A stretch of DNA of 64,000 nucleotides from M3007 sp037445225 (GTDB lineage Bacteria; Bacteroidota; Bacteroidia; Chitinophagales; Saprospiraceae): positions 317,995 through 381,994 of the forward strand of contig JBBIKW010000001.1 in assembly GCA_037445225.1 (NCBI GenBank), written 5' to 3'. The notes beneath the pieces were generated by a model that saw only the letters and a list, made by a program, of their open reading frames with translations, was not told where the DNA came from and searched no databases. Position 1 is the stretch's first letter, and each line of letters begins with the position of its first letter. The position numbers and the translations under genes were made by a program. Shown here piece by piece: positions 24,232 through 34,630 of this stretch.

Positions 24232-27200
24232 ATGGCACCTCAGAAACATTGGCTCATCGCCCTGGCATGTGTAGGGCTGTGGGCCTGTAAGAAAACCACG
24301 CACTCAGAAGCGTATTTAGAGGAAGTGGCCCGCTACGTAGGAGCCTATACGGGCGGGGCCATCGGCCGCAACGACGCTATTCTCGTGCGTTTCACGCGAG
24401 CCGTTGTCGGGCGCGAGCAGGTGGGTCAACCCGTACCGTCTGGCGTATGGTCCGTATCGCCCCAAATTCCGGCGACAGCGACTTGGCAAGACGAGTACAC
24501 CCTTCACGTACAGCCCAAGGCACCGCTCCCCTATGGCAAGCGTTACTCCGCAGAGGTATCCTTGGGCAAATTATTTCCCGACGTACGCGAAGAGGCTCAG
24601 ACCTTCCAATTTGCCTTTCTCGTTCGGCCGCTGTCCTTCGAAGTGGAGATCGATGGCCTCCAATCCGAGGAAAGCGCGCCCAACCGCTATCAAGTGATCG
24701 GTCGCCTTCGGACAAGCGATGCCGTAGATGCCGCTGCTGTAGAAAAGGTACTGAGTGCTCAGCAAGAGGCAGAGAACTTGCCCATCCAATGGGCGCACAG
24801 TGCCGACGGCTTAGAGCACACCTTCACTGTAGGCAAGGTCGCACGTCGCGTGGCGCGCTCTGCCGTAATGCTTCGCTGGTTGGGTAAGCCGTTAGGATTG
24901 AACGACGAGGGCTCTCAAACGCTCCGCATCCCCGCCCAGGGCGAGTTTACCTTACTCAGCGCACAAGTGATGGCCGAGGAAAGCCCATATGCCCTACTCA
25001 ACTTTTCCGACCCGGTATCGACAGAGACCCCACTTGACGGGTTGATCCACTTGGACGACCCAGAAATAGCGCTCCGCTTTTCCGTAAACGGCAACTTCGT
25101 GCGGGTGTACCCCGCCGAACCGCTCAGTGGCGTGCACCAACTGCATATTGAGCGCGGCATTCTCAGCGTGGGCGGCACCCTCTTGGAAGACGCAGAGAAA
25201 CTGACCTTGGACTTCGGCGTTCTGCGCCCAGCTGTGCGCTTAGTAGGGCGCGGCGCTATCGTCCCTAAAAACAGCGACGGACAAATCCTTTTCCCCTTTG
25301 AGGCAACAGGCTTGCGAGCGGTCGACTTGGAGATCTTCAAAGTCTTTCAGAGCAACGTGCTGCACTTTCTGCAGATAAACGACATCGAGGGCGACCAAGA
25401 GCTCGAGCGCGTAGGCAAGATCATCCACCAACAGAAAATCGACCTCTCTGAGCTCAACCCGCGGCAGACAGGGCGCGGATGGCAGCGCTACGCCCTCGAC
25501 TTGGCGGAGTTCATCAAAAAAGACCCCGGCGCCATCTACCAGGTGCGGCTGAGCTTTCGCCGCTCTTATACTACCCAGCGCTGCTCCGATGCTGCAGCAG
25601 AACAAGAGGAAATGGCCCAATTTGGAGCCACCGATGCCGAAGGAAGGCTGATCAGTTTGTGGGGAGGCTACCGAGGCATTTACTTCTCTGACGATTGGAG
25701 CGAGGAGGACGGCTACGAGTGGGATAAGCGCGAAAACCCCTGTGCCCGCGAGTACTACAACGCCGACCACTTTGTTCGGAGGAATGTGTTTGTCAGCGAC
25801 TTGGGCATCACCGCCAAATGGGGTAGCGACCGCTCGCTGTTTGTCTGTACTACCGACCTGCTTACGGCACAACCCGAAGGCAGCGTAAAAATTACTGCGC
25901 TCAACTACCAACTGCAACTTATTGCCGAAGCGCAGACCAGTGGCGACGGCACTGTCTATTTGGAGAACCTAAGAGAAAAGCCCTTCTTGGTTGCCGCGAT
26001 GCGCGGCGACCGCCGCGGCTATGTCCGCCTGGCCGACGGCACCAGCCTATCCTTAAGCCGCTTCGACGTGAGCGGCACAGCGCCTCAAAAGGGCATCAAA
26101 GGCTATCTCTACGGCGAGCGCGGCGTGTGGCGCCCCGGGGACTCGCTCTTCCTCCATTTTGTATTGGAAGATAAGACAGGACAGCTGCCACCCGAGCACC
26201 CCGTACACTTTCAGCTGCGCGACCCGCGCGGAACCCTTTACTACCAGACCACTACGGCGAAAAGCGTCGGCGGTGTCTACGCCTTTCCCTGCGCCACTCG
26301 CTCCGATGCTCCCACCGGCAATTGGACGGCGCGGGTCGAAGTTGGCGGCGCTGTCTTTACTCAAACGCTCAAGATCGAGGCGATAAAGCCCAACCGCATC
26401 CAGATAGCGCTGGATTTTGGCAAGAGGAGTTTCATAGCAGAGGCAGAACCCAGCCAAGTCCGCCTCCGCGCTCGGTGGTTGCACGGCGCTCCTGCCGCCG
26501 GGCTCAATGCCCGCGTAGAGCTTCAGCTCGTGCCCACAAAGGCGGCGTTCAAAAACTTTAACGACTTCGTTTTCGACGACCCTACGCGCAGTTTCTCGGC
26601 AGAGGCGCAAACGCTCTTCGACAGCTACTTAGGCGACAACGGAGAGGCCTCCGTGCCTATTCGCTTGGGTGAAAACAGGGAGGCGCCAGGGCGCCTGCTG
26701 GCTCGCTTCACCACGCGCGTTTTCGAGCGCGGCGGCGACTTCAGCACCGACAACTTCGCCATCGACTATTTCCCCTACCGCCAATACGTAGGCGTGCGCC
26801 TCCCTCAGGATAAGGGTGGCTTTAAGGGCATCGGCCTCAGTGGCGGTCAAATACAGGTCGCCTGTGTGGATATGCGCGGAAACCCTCTGCCTCGCCGTAA
26901 GGTTTCTGTGGGTCTATACCGCTGCGATTGGCGTTGGTGGTGGGACGAAGGGTATAACTACGAGGTGGCTTCTTTTAATACCGCTACGCACATCGGCGCC
27001 ATAGCTAAGGCGACGCTGACTACCGATGAGCGCGGGATAGCCGTGTGGCAGGTGCGTCCCGACGAGTGGGGGCGCTACTTGGTGCGCGCGGTCGATATGG
27101 AAGGCGGGCACGCCAGCGGCGACTTTTTCTGGACAGGCTATCCGGACGACCTCAGTGACCTAACTAGCCGACAAGCTGTAGCTATGCTTCCGCTCTCCGC

Positions 27201-29832
27201 AGAGAAGGAGCGGTACAGCATCGGGGAAAAAGCTGTGGTGCGCGTACCCGCCTCCGACAAGGGCCGCATCTTACTCACCCTCGAAAACGGCTCGCGCGTG
27301 CTCGAGCATCGCTGGTTCGAGGCTAAGGCGGGCGATAACCTCCTGACTTTCCAAGTGGGCGAACAGATGGTTCCCAATGTATATGCGCATGTGAACCTCT
27401 TTCAACCTTACCAGCAAACAGCTAACGACCTGCCCGTTCGCATGTACGGGGTGGTGCCCATCTCAGTCGAAAATCCAGCGACCCACCTCCGACCGGAGCT
27501 AAGCGCGCCACAAGTCATCCGACCGGGCACGCCCTTTACAGTGAGCTTACGCGAAGCCGCGGGTAAAGCTTGCACTTACACCTTAGCCGTGGTGGATGAG
27601 GGGCTACTGGACCTAACGCGGTTTCAGACGCCTAACCCATGGAACGCCTTCTACGCGCGCGAAGCGCTAAAAGTGCAAACCTGGGATGTATTCGATTACG
27701 TACTGGGAGCATTCGGCACCGGCATGGAGCGCATTCTAAGTATTGGGGGAGATGCCGCCGAGCTGAACAACCGCAAGGCCGCTCAAGTGAGCCGCTTTAA
27801 ACCCGTGGTTCGACATTTAGGCCCCTTTCGCTTAGAAAAAGGCCAGACGGCTAAGCACCAACTGGTGTTGGAGAACTACATCGGCTCAGTGCGCATCATG
27901 GCCGTCTGTTCGGCACCCGCCCTTAAAGGGAAGGGCGCCTATGGCTCGGCTGAGAAGACGTGCGCCGTACGCAAACCCGTGATGGCCCTGCCGACCTTGC
28001 CGCGCGTACTGGCACCTGGCGAGACCGTCCGCCTACCCGTCGAGGTGTTCGCCGTAGAACAACAGGTAAAGACAGCTACTGTGCGCCTCACAGAAAAGCG
28101 CGGTACCGTGCGAATAAAGGGGCCGACCTCCCACACGCTCTCCTTCGCCCAGCCCGGCAGTCAGCTGGTCTATTTCGACATCCAAGTAGGCGAAAAGGTT
28201 GGCGCCGCCCAGTTTAGTATAGAAACCAATGGCGGAGGCGAGACCTCCCAAGAAGTGGTAGAAGTAGAGATCCGAAACCCCAACCCCGTGCAGACTTCGG
28301 TTTGGGACGGCATGGTGGAAGGTGGGCGGTCGTGGAGCGTATCGGTAGAGATTAACCAGTACACTCATTTAGAGCGCTTCGTCTTAGAGGTAAGCGTGCT
28401 GCCGCCCATACATTTGAGCAAACATCTGGATTACTTGCTGCGCTACCCGCACGGCTGTTTGGAGCAGATCGTCTCGGGGGCCTTCCCGCAGCTATATGCC
28501 AACCTGTTGGCACCGCTCAGTACCGAACAGCAAAAGCACGCCCAGCAAAACATCCAAGCCGCTATCGAACGCATCCGCCGCTACCAGCAACCCGATGGGC
28601 CATTTGCCTATTGGCCTGGAACTCCTCACACCAATGACTGGAGCAGTACCTATGCAGGACACTTTCTGCTCGAAGCTAAGGCAAAAGGCTACGCCATCCC
28701 CCCTGAAGTGCTGGAGCGATGGCTCGACCATCTGGGCCGAACGGCGCGCAGTTGGACGCTCCCCGCTGCAGATCCAAACCCCTGGGTACTGTACGACCAA
28801 ACGCTCAACCAAGCCTACCGCCTCTACGTCTTGGCATTGGCGGGAAAGCCCGAAATGGGCAGCATGAACCGCCTCAAAGAGCAAAAGGAGCTCCACAAAC
28901 AGAGCGCGCTCTTACTCGCCGCTGCCTATGCTCAAACTGGAAAGGCTGAAATCGCTCGCAGCCTGGCTCAAAAGAAATGGCGCGACGACTGGAGCTATGA
29001 CTGGTCCGGCACCACCTTCGGAACGACGCTGCGCGACAACGCCTTGGCCCTGGAAACCTTCACCGCCCTGGGCGATGCCAAACGCGCGGAAACACTCGTC
29101 CAAGACCTCTGTCAGCAGCTGGGCAATACCGATAACGCGGAGTGGAACACCCAAAGCTTAGCAGTAGCCCTCCGCGCATTGGCGAAACACGTGCAAAAAC
29201 AAGGCGCTCCCGGCCCGCGGTTCTCCTACCAAATCAACGGGGGCTCTGCCCAAAAGGGCGACGTAAATGAGCCCATTGCCGTCGTCGATTTGACAGACAA
29301 GGCGGCTCGCGCTCGGCGCATCGACCTCAGAAACACCGGTAAAACGCGGCTCTACGCCCGCGTCATCGCCATTGGCCAGCGGTCGCCACAATCCGTCGCC
29401 GACGAGGGAGTGAGCCATCATGTGGTGCTCGACGTGCGCTACTTAGATAGCAGAGGCAATCCAATCGATATCGGACAACTGACCAAAGGTACCGACTTTG
29501 TGGCGGAAGTAACCGTTCAGCGGCAATCCGACTTGAGCATTCCCTTTACCGAACTGGCGCTATCGCAAATCTTCCCCTCCGGTTGGGAGATCCGCAACCC
29601 TCGGATGAGCAACGGCCCGGGAGGAAGCAGCAGCCCAGCGACTTATCAAGATATCCGAGACGACCGAATATACACGTACTTCGATCTGCCTGCGACAGAC
29701 AAACGCACCTATCGCATCCTGCTACACGCCGCCTATGCTGGGCGCTACTACTTGCCTCCCTTCGTCTGCGAGGCCATGTACGATAGCCGTATCCGCGCCA
29801 GCACTACGGGGCGGTGGGTAGAAGTGCTGTAG
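24232..29832 (+). CDS. alpha-2-macroglobulin family lipoprotein with thioester
   Basis: An 1,866-aa lipoprotein (LWAC, Cys19) of the bacterial alpha-2-macroglobulin family. It has a string of macroglobulin beta domains, a central bait/link region (RGVWRPGDSLFLHFVLEDKTG), and the thioester motif C1409-L-E-Q1412 in RYPHGCLEQIVSGAF. An alpha-helical TED-like domain (~1400-1690) and a C-terminal receptor-type domain follow. Bacterial A2M proteins trap proteases in the periplasm or at the surface by covalent attachment after bait cleavage; here the thioester is intact. The usual partner, PBP1C, is not next to it. Upstream and divergent is the TIR gene; fadH-like follows after 70 bp. Confidence 0.93.
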   Translation: MAPQKHWLIALACVGLWACKKTTHSEAYLEEVARYVGAYTGGAIGRNDAILVRFTRAVVGREQVGQPVPSGVWSVSPQIPATATWQDEYTLHVQPKAPLPYGKRYSAEVSLGKLFPDVREEAQTFQFAFLVRPLSFEVEIDGLQSEESAPNRYQVIGRLRTSDAVDAAAVEKVLSAQQEAENLPIQWAHSADGLEHTFTVGKVARRVARSAVMLRWLGKPLGLNDEGSQTLRIPAQGEFTLLSAQVMAEESPYALLNFSDPVSTETPLDGLIHLDDPEIALRFSVNGNFVRVYPAEPLSGVHQLHIERGILSVGGTLLEDAEKLTLDFGVLRPAVRLVGRGAIVPKNSDGQILFPFEATGLRAVDLEIFKVFQSNVLHFLQINDIEGDQELERVGKIIHQQKIDLSELNPRQTGRGWQRYALDLAEFIKKDPGAIYQVRLSFRRSYTTQRCSDAAAEQEEMAQFGATDAEGRLISLWGGYRGIYFSDDWSEEDGYEWDKRENPCAREYYNADHFVRRNVFVSDLGITAKWGSDRSLFVCTTDLLTAQPEGSVKITALNYQLQLIAEAQTSGDGTVYLENLREKPFLVAAMRGDRRGYVRLADGTSLSLSRFDVSGTAPQKGIKGYLYGERGVWRPGDSLFLHFVLEDKTGQLPPEHPVHFQLRDPRGTLYYQTTTAKSVGGVYAFPCATRSDAPTGNWTARVEVGGAVFTQTLKIEAIKPNRIQIALDFGKRSFIAEAEPSQVRLRARWLHGAPAAGLNARVELQLVPTKAAFKNFNDFVFDDPTRSFSAEAQTLFDSYLGDNGEASVPIRLGENREAPGRLLARFTTRVFERGGDFSTDNFAIDYFPYRQYVGVRLPQDKGGFKGIGLSGGQIQVACVDMRGNPLPRRKVSVGLYRCDWRWWWDEGYNYEVASFNTATHIGAIAKATLTTDERGIAVWQVRPDEWGRYLVRAVDMEGGHASGDFFWTGYPDDLSDLTSRQAVAMLPLSAEKERYSIGEKAVVRVPASDKGRILLTLENGSRVLEHRWFEAKAGDNLLTFQVGEQMVPNVYAHVNLFQPYQQTANDLPVRMYGVVPISVENPATHLRPELSAPQVIRPGTPFTVSLREAAGKACTYTLAVVDEGLLDLTRFQTPNPWNAFYAREALKVQTWDVFDYVLGAFGTGMERILSIGGDAAELNNRKAAQVSRFKPVVRHLGPFRLEKGQTAKHQLVLENYIGSVRIMAVCSAPALKGKGAYGSAEKTCAVRKPVMALPTLPRVLAPGETVRLPVEVFAVEQQVKTATVRLTEKRGTVRIKGPTSHTLSFAQPGSQLVYFDIQVGEKVGAAQFSIETNGGGETSQEVVEVEIRNPNPVQTSVWDGMVEGGRSWSVSVEINQYTHLERFVLEVSVLPPIHLSKHLDYLLRYPHGCLEQIVSGAFPQLYANLLAPLSTEQQKHAQQNIQAAIERIRRYQQPDGPFAYWPGTPHTNDWSSTYAGHFLLEAKAKGYAIPPEVLERWLDHLGRTARSWTLPAADPNPWVLYDQTLNQAYRLYVLALAGKPEMGSMNRLKEQKELHKQSALLLAAAYAQTGKAEIARSLAQKKWRDDWSYDWSGTTFGTTLRDNALALETFTALGDAKRAETLVQDLCQQLGNTDNAEWNTQSLAVALRALAKHVQKQGAPGPRFSYQINGGSAQKGDVNEPIAVVDLTDKAARARRIDLRNTGKTRLYARVIAIGQRSPQSVADEGVSHHVVLDVRYLDSRGNPIDIGQLTKGTDFVAEVTVQRQSDLSIPFTELALSQIFPSGWEIRNPRMSNGPGGSSSPATYQDIRDDRIYTYFDLPATDKRTYRILLHAAYAGRYYLPPFVCEAMYDSRIRASTTGRWVEVL

Positions 29833-29901
29833 CCGGTTTCGACAGCGTACTTTTGCCGGTGGCGGAAGGGTATGGCGCCCTTCCCGTAGAGAGTTATAGC
29901 T

Positions 29902-31926
29902 ATGGCGTTTCCGCATCTGTTTGCTCCACTCGATTTGGGCTTTACGGTGTTGCCCAACCGCCTATTGATGGGTTCGATGCACACAGGCTTAGAGGACCAG
30001 CGCGATCTGAGCCGATTAGCGGCGTATTTTGCCGCGCGCGCCCGCGGAGGAGTAGGCCTCATGGTTACGGGCGGCATTGCGCCCAACCGACGCGGCTGGC
30101 TGGCTCCGTTCAGCGCCAAGATGACCACCCTCGCTGAAGCGCGCCGGCACCGGGTCGTCACCGATGCCGTGCATGCCGAAGGAGGAAAGATTGCTATGCA
30201 GATCTTACACGCCGGGCGCTATGCCATGCATCCCATGCTTGTAGCGCCCAGCCCTTTGCGCGCTCCTATATCTCCGTTCCGCCCATGGACTATGTCGCCT
30301 CGGCTCATCCGCCAAACGATCGAAGATTTTGGGCGCGCGGCTGCCTTAGCGCGCGAGGCCGGATATGATGGGGTGGAGATCATGGGCAGCGAAGGCTACC
30401 TCATCAATCAATTCATCGCTCCGCGCACCAACAAGCGCACCGACGACTGGGGCGGGAGCCCAGAAAACCGCTTTCGGTTTCCCATAGAGGTCTTGCATTC
30501 GGTGCGTCGACAGGCAGGGCGTGACTTCATCGTCATCTTTCGCCTTTCTATGCTCGACCTGGTGGAAGACGGCAGTACGTGGGACGAAGTTGTGCAGCTG
30601 GCCAAAGCTGTAGAACAAGCTGGAGCCGATCTCATCAACACCGGTATTGGTTGGCATGAAGCCCGCATTCCTACCGTCGCCACCGTAGTGCCGCGCGGTG
30701 CTTATGCTTGGGTGACAGCTCGCCTGCGCCAAGCGGTACGCGTGCCGCTAATCGCTACCAACCGCATCAACACTCCGCAGGTAGCCGAAGCGATCCTCGC
30801 CTCCGGTCAGGCCGACATGGTGAGTATGGCGCGGCCCTTCTTAGCTGATCCTGATTTTGCGCGCAAAGCCTTGGAAGGGCGACCCGAAGAAATTAACACG
30901 TGTATCGCCTGCAATCAGGCGTGCCTCGACCGCATCTTTGTCAGCAAGGAAGCCAGCTGCCTGGTCAACCCTCGCGCTTGCCAAGAGACGCTCATTCCGC
31001 TGCCCACGCGACTGCCTCACCGCGCAGCGCGCTGCATCGCGGTCGTAGGTGCAGGCCCGGCCGGAATGTCTTGCGCAGCGGAGCTGGGCGAGATGGGCTT
31101 CAAAGTACACCTCTTCGAAGCGACACACGAATTGGGTGGGCAGTTTAATCTAGCCAAGTGCATCCCAGGCAAAGAGGAGTTTGGCGAGACCATTCGATAC
31201 TTTACCGTTCGCCTTCAAAAGGCAGGCGTCGAGGTGTTTCTCGGGCGCCGCATAACCGCAGTCGAACTGATAGAGAGCGGCTACGAAGCCGTCGTATTGG
31301 CTACTGGCGTCACCCCTCGCCGCCCCTCTATACCCGGCATCGACCACCCGAAGGTGCTGTCTTATGCGGAGGTCTTACGCGGCACGTCGCCGGTCGGCGA
31401 GCGCGTAGCCATCATCGGCGCCGGAGGCATTGGCTTCGACGTAGCCACTTTCCTCACTGTGCCGCCCTACCAGAGCAGCGAAGACTACTGTCGCGACTGG
31501 GGTATCGACCCAGACTACCGCCGACGCGGCGGATTGGGCGAGGCCCTGCCAGCAACTACAGGGCGACAAGTGTGGCTCTTGCAGCGCACCAAAGGAAAGA
31601 TGGGCGCTCGCATGGGCAAAACCACCGGATGGGCTCACCGAATAGCGCTCAAACAGCGCGGCGTTCGGTTTTGCAGTGGCGTAGAATATCGGCATATCGA
31701 CGACCAGGGACTGCATCTCTCGCTTAACGGCAACGCCCAAACGCTCAACGTCGACCACATCGTCATCTGCGCCGGACAGGAACCCTTGCGCGACCTACTG
31801 TCCCCGCTGCAGCAGGCTGGGCAACGCGTATACACCATCGGCGGCGCCCATTTGGCCGCAGAACTCGACGCCGAACGCGCTATTCGCGAGGGCTTACAAA
31901 CCGCCCTGGAAATCGGGCAAAGGTAA
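29902..31926 (+). CDS. fadH: 2,4-dienoyl-CoA reductase-type flavoprotein (FadH family)
   Basis: A 674-aa enzyme with an N-terminal Old-Yellow-Enzyme TIM barrel (FMN; MGSMHTGLED, HAGRYAM, GYDGVEIMGSEGYLINQF) and a C-terminal FAD/NAD(P)H module (VVGAGPAGMSCAAELGEMG and IIGAGGIGFDVATFL). Between them is the 4Fe-4S cluster motif CIACNQACLDRIF plus CLVNPRAC. In E. coli FadH this reduces 2,4-dienoyl-CoA during beta-oxidation of unsaturated fatty acids with NADPH. The family also contains trimethylamine dehydrogenase-like members, so substrate is not certain. It runs convergently towards the TonB receptor gene, ending 17 bp away. Confidence 0.9.
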   Translation: MAFPHLFAPLDLGFTVLPNRLLMGSMHTGLEDQRDLSRLAAYFAARARGGVGLMVTGGIAPNRRGWLAPFSAKMTTLAEARRHRVVTDAVHAEGGKIAMQILHAGRYAMHPMLVAPSPLRAPISPFRPWTMSPRLIRQTIEDFGRAAALAREAGYDGVEIMGSEGYLINQFIAPRTNKRTDDWGGSPENRFRFPIEVLHSVRRQAGRDFIVIFRLSMLDLVEDGSTWDEVVQLAKAVEQAGADLINTGIGWHEARIPTVATVVPRGAYAWVTARLRQAVRVPLIATNRINTPQVAEAILASGQADMVSMARPFLADPDFARKALEGRPEEINTCIACNQACLDRIFVSKEASCLVNPRACQETLIPLPTRLPHRAARCIAVVGAGPAGMSCAAELGEMGFKVHLFEATHELGGQFNLAKCIPGKEEFGETIRYFTVRLQKAGVEVFLGRRITAVELIESGYEAVVLATGVTPRRPSIPGIDHPKVLSYAEVLRGTSPVGERVAIIGAGGIGFDVATFLTVPPYQSSEDYCRDWGIDPDYRRRGGLGEALPATTGRQVWLLQRTKGKMGARMGKTTGWAHRIALKQRGVRFCSGVEYRHIDDQGLHLSLNGNAQTLNVDHIVICAGQEPLRDLLSPLQQAGQRVYTIGGAHLAAELDAERAIREGLQTALEIGQR

Positions 31927-31942
31927 AGCCTTCCAAGTGCTT

Positions 31943-34231
31943 TTACTTCACCGACCAGCGCACCCCCACCACTATCCGCTGCCGCTGAACTGGAGCATAC
32001 CCATACGCCGTGTCGAAGGTATAACCGTTGGGGTTGTCCACATCCACGTATCGGTCGAAGGGGTCAAAGGCGCGCAACAACACATCTTCGCGCGGATAAA
32101 AGCCGAAGAGATTTCTCACGGCAGCGTATACCTGTGCATTCTTACCCAACGCTCTCGTAATCTGAATATTGTGAATGGCAAACCAGGGCGAGTATTCCGG
32201 GCGATAGTCGTTGGGCACTGTGGGCAAGTACATCGGGCTGTTCCAGTTCCCCGTGTAATCGAGGCTCAACTTCCACTTCGGAATAGGATAAGTGAGGGCC
32301 CAGGTGCCGGAAAATGGCGAAGCAAAAACCTGTGGGGAGCGCCGTCCTGCTTCTACGACATGCACGTCCATCGCCGTGATACCGGCATTTACTTTGAGGC
32401 CATGGAGGAGGCTGATGTCGATGTTTAACGCCGCTCCTCTCGAGATGGCATGGCCTTCGAGGTTTTGGTAAATGATTTGGTTTGGATCGCTGTCGTAATC
32501 GGGTAAAATGCGGTTTGAAAAATACGTGTAGAAGAGCGAAGCGTCTAACCCTATTATGCCGGCCTTTTTAGGGAAAAACTTGCGCACATAGTTGAGGTTG
32601 GCATTCCAGGAGCGCTCTGGCCTAAGGTCTTCAGCAATAACAACTTGTCGGGCACCCGTGAGGGCGGCGTGGTCTTCGGTGAAGATATTGGCTACGCGAT
32701 AGCCCGAGCCTGCCGTAAAGCGAAAGATGTGGTGTGCATCTTCGGCCCACTTCCAGCTGATGCGCGGAGTGAAAATACTGCCGTGTGCCGAATGATAATC
32801 GTAACGCAAGCCGAACAATAGCCGATGATGCGGGTTAAGGGCCCACTCGTTTTGCACGAAGACGCCAGGTAACCACGTGTACACAGGTCGATTTTGTCCT
32901 GGGCTAACCTCTGTAGCGGGCGTGTTGTCGTCGTACAGCGTATAGCGCAAAGCCGCCCCCCACAGCAGGTCGCAGCGGGTGCCCAAAAGCACATTGCCGG
33001 TTAGCTGCGCAAAGGCTACCTGTTGGTGCCCTAAGTAAGGCGTTGTTCCGTAGGCTGCATCTTGGTCGTGCAGGTTCCAGGAGACGTCGATTAGCAAGCG
33101 ATGTCCTTTTACGGGCAGCTCGTATTTGCCGATGACCTCCACGCGGTGGGTATAGACACTTTCTCCGTAGAGGCTGTCGGAACCGCGCCATTGACGCGCC
33201 CAGCCTAACTGACCGCCCCAGCGGTCTTCGTATACATAGCGAGCCGCTAACGTAGCGGTGCGACTGTTGGCACGCGTAAAGCGCCATTTGTTAAAAAGCG
33301 AGATTCGGTGCTGCAAGGGGATGTCGGTAAAGCCGTCTTGATTGACATCGAGGCGCCGCTGGAAGTTGAAATAATTAACACCCAATAGCATGTGCGCTCG
33401 GCCAACGGCAGTAGCCCAGGAACCGTCCCAATTAAGTTCTCCTATGCTCGAACCAAAGACATCCACAGCCGCGCGAGGAGCCGTGAGCACATCGCGCGTG
33501 ATAATGTTTATCAACCCTCCCACCACTTCTGAGCCATACAGCGTTCCGGCTGGCCCTTTTACCACTTCGATCCGCTCAACTAAGCTGTTGGGTATTCCGC
33601 TAAGCCCATAAACGGTAGACAGGCCACTAACAATGGGCATGCCATCGATGGTCACCATGGTATACGGCCCCTCCAACCCATTGATGTGAATATCGCCGGT
33701 GTGGCACACACCGCAGCTGAGCTGCGGTTGCACGCCGTTGACCAACACCATTGCCTCGAAAAAATTGGGCGTGGGGTTCTTCTGAAAAAACTTGGGCGTG
33801 TAGATCTCTACTGGAATAGGAGAGGCGTCCTTAGAAACTTCTTTCAGCGACGCCGACACCACCACCGTTCCCAACGCCTGCTCCGCAGGCGCCAATAATA
33901 TCACCTGCTCTTGCGACGGGTCGCTCCATCCGCCCGACCACTCCGCATAACCCACAGAGCGAACGCGCACCATCGCCCCGCGCTTGGCGTGCTGCGCCGG
34001 CAGAGCAAATCGCCCCATGCTGTCGGTGTAAAAGCCCACAGAAGCACCCTCTACTATCACGGAGGCCGCCACAACCGGCTCGCGCGTCAAGGCATCCAAC
34101 ACGCGTCCATGCAAAACACCATTCATTTGCCCAAGCGCTGCATGAGCGGCAACAATAAAGACCACCTCAAAAACACCTTTTCGAAGCGAAAATGCGCTGT
34201 GAAGTATTCTCAAAATCATAGTCGTATTCAT
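31943..34231 (-). CDS. TonB-dependent receptor with carboxypeptidase-like domain and CxxC plug
   Basis: A ~762-aa outer-membrane receptor. After a signal peptide (ending near AALGQ) comes a carboxypeptidase-regulatory-like domain (VLHGRVLDALTREPVVAASV), then the plug: CGVCHTGDIHINGLEGPYTM, TIDGMPI and VERIEVVKGPAGTLYGSEVVGGLINI. The remaining ~550 residues form a 22-strand barrel ending VGVRWSVK. The CxxC in the plug is unusual and hints at a metal or haem ligand. Start 34231 is set by the -7 box at 34265-34258, which excludes the in-frame ATG at 34255. A His/Cys-rich small protein is encoded upstream on the same strand, so metal uptake is a reasonable guess. Confidence 0.9.
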   Translation of the reverse strand: MNTTMILRILHSAFSLRKGVFEVVFIVAAHAALGQMNGVLHGRVLDALTREPVVAASVIVEGASVGFYTDSMGRFALPAQHAKRGAMVRVRSVGYAEWSGGWSDPSQEQVILLAPAEQALGTVVVSASLKEVSKDASPIPVEIYTPKFFQKNPTPNFFEAMVLVNGVQPQLSCGVCHTGDIHINGLEGPYTMVTIDGMPIVSGLSTVYGLSGIPNSLVERIEVVKGPAGTLYGSEVVGGLINIITRDVLTAPRAAVDVFGSSIGELNWDGSWATAVGRAHMLLGVNYFNFQRRLDVNQDGFTDIPLQHRISLFNKWRFTRANSRTATLAARYVYEDRWGGQLGWARQWRGSDSLYGESVYTHRVEVIGKYELPVKGHRLLIDVSWNLHDQDAAYGTTPYLGHQQVAFAQLTGNVLLGTRCDLLWGAALRYTLYDDNTPATEVSPGQNRPVYTWLPGVFVQNEWALNPHHRLLFGLRYDYHSAHGSIFTPRISWKWAEDAHHIFRFTAGSGYRVANIFTEDHAALTGARQVVIAEDLRPERSWNANLNYVRKFFPKKAGIIGLDASLFYTYFSNRILPDYDSDPNQIIYQNLEGHAISRGAALNIDISLLHGLKVNAGITAMDVHVVEAGRRSPQVFASPFSGTWALTYPIPKWKLSLDYTGNWNSPMYLPTVPNDYRPEYSPWFAIHNIQITRALGKNAQVYAAVRNLFGFYPREDVLLRAFDPFDRYVDVDNPNGYTFDTAYGYAPVQRQRIVVGVRWSVK

Positions 34232-34257
34232 GCCTTTTACAAAGACCAAAAACAAAG

Positions 34258-34265
34258 CAAAGGTA
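34258..34265 (-). promoter_or_regulatory. -7 box of the TonB receptor gene
   Basis: Minus-strand TACCTTTG, a perfect box; start near 34252, about 20 nt before ATG 34231. An ATAGTACTAT palindrome (34304-34313) lies ~40 bp further upstream and may be an operator. Confidence 0.5.
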
Positions 34266-34313
34266 AGCCTTTTTTTAAATTTAGTTTTATCAAAAAAATA
34301 TTTATAGTACTAT

Positions 34314-34630
34314 TTATGCGTTGAGTAGCTGATACATAAACTCCTCCATTTGAGTGTCGTTGAGGTGAAAAGCCCCTCTGACTGGCACGTATTCATCCAC
34401 CCTTAGCCGCTTGAGCACCCGCGCAGATTTTAACTCAATGACTATTTCTGACCCTGCAGCTCCGCAGAAGAAGTAAGCGGCATAAGAGTTCTTGCTCAAC
34501 GCAGATGCTCCGGTATCTAAAGGGATGACATAGCTCCGTACATATACTTACTCCCTTCGAGCTTTTGTCCGACAGCGAGATGGTCAGAATACTCGTCGTA
34601 GGTGGTGTTGTATTTGCGCGGATAGCGCAT
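34314..34630 (-). pseudogene. possible frameshifted small gene with an Asp-protease-like DTGAS motif
   Basis: Two short minus-strand frames abut: 34630-34517 (begins ATG, MRYPRKYNTTYDEY, 37 aa) and a frame open from 34540 to 34314 that reads IPLDTGASALSKNS and ends QMEEFMYQLLNA. Joined across 34517-34540 they would make a ~104-aa protein whose IPLDTGAS resembles the active-site loop of retropepsin-like proteases. This could be a real gene with one indel, a decayed remnant, or chance. Confidence is low. Confidence 0.25.

Noticed and set aside
20991..24232. Thoeris, CBASS or SPARTA defence island around the TIR gene
   Set aside because: No cyclase, ThsA-like, Argonaute/APAZ or other defence gene is adjacent; neighbours are mdh, a redoxin and A2M.
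24232..29832. Classic A2M/PBP1C operon
   Set aside because: No pbpC gene is next to the A2M gene in this window.
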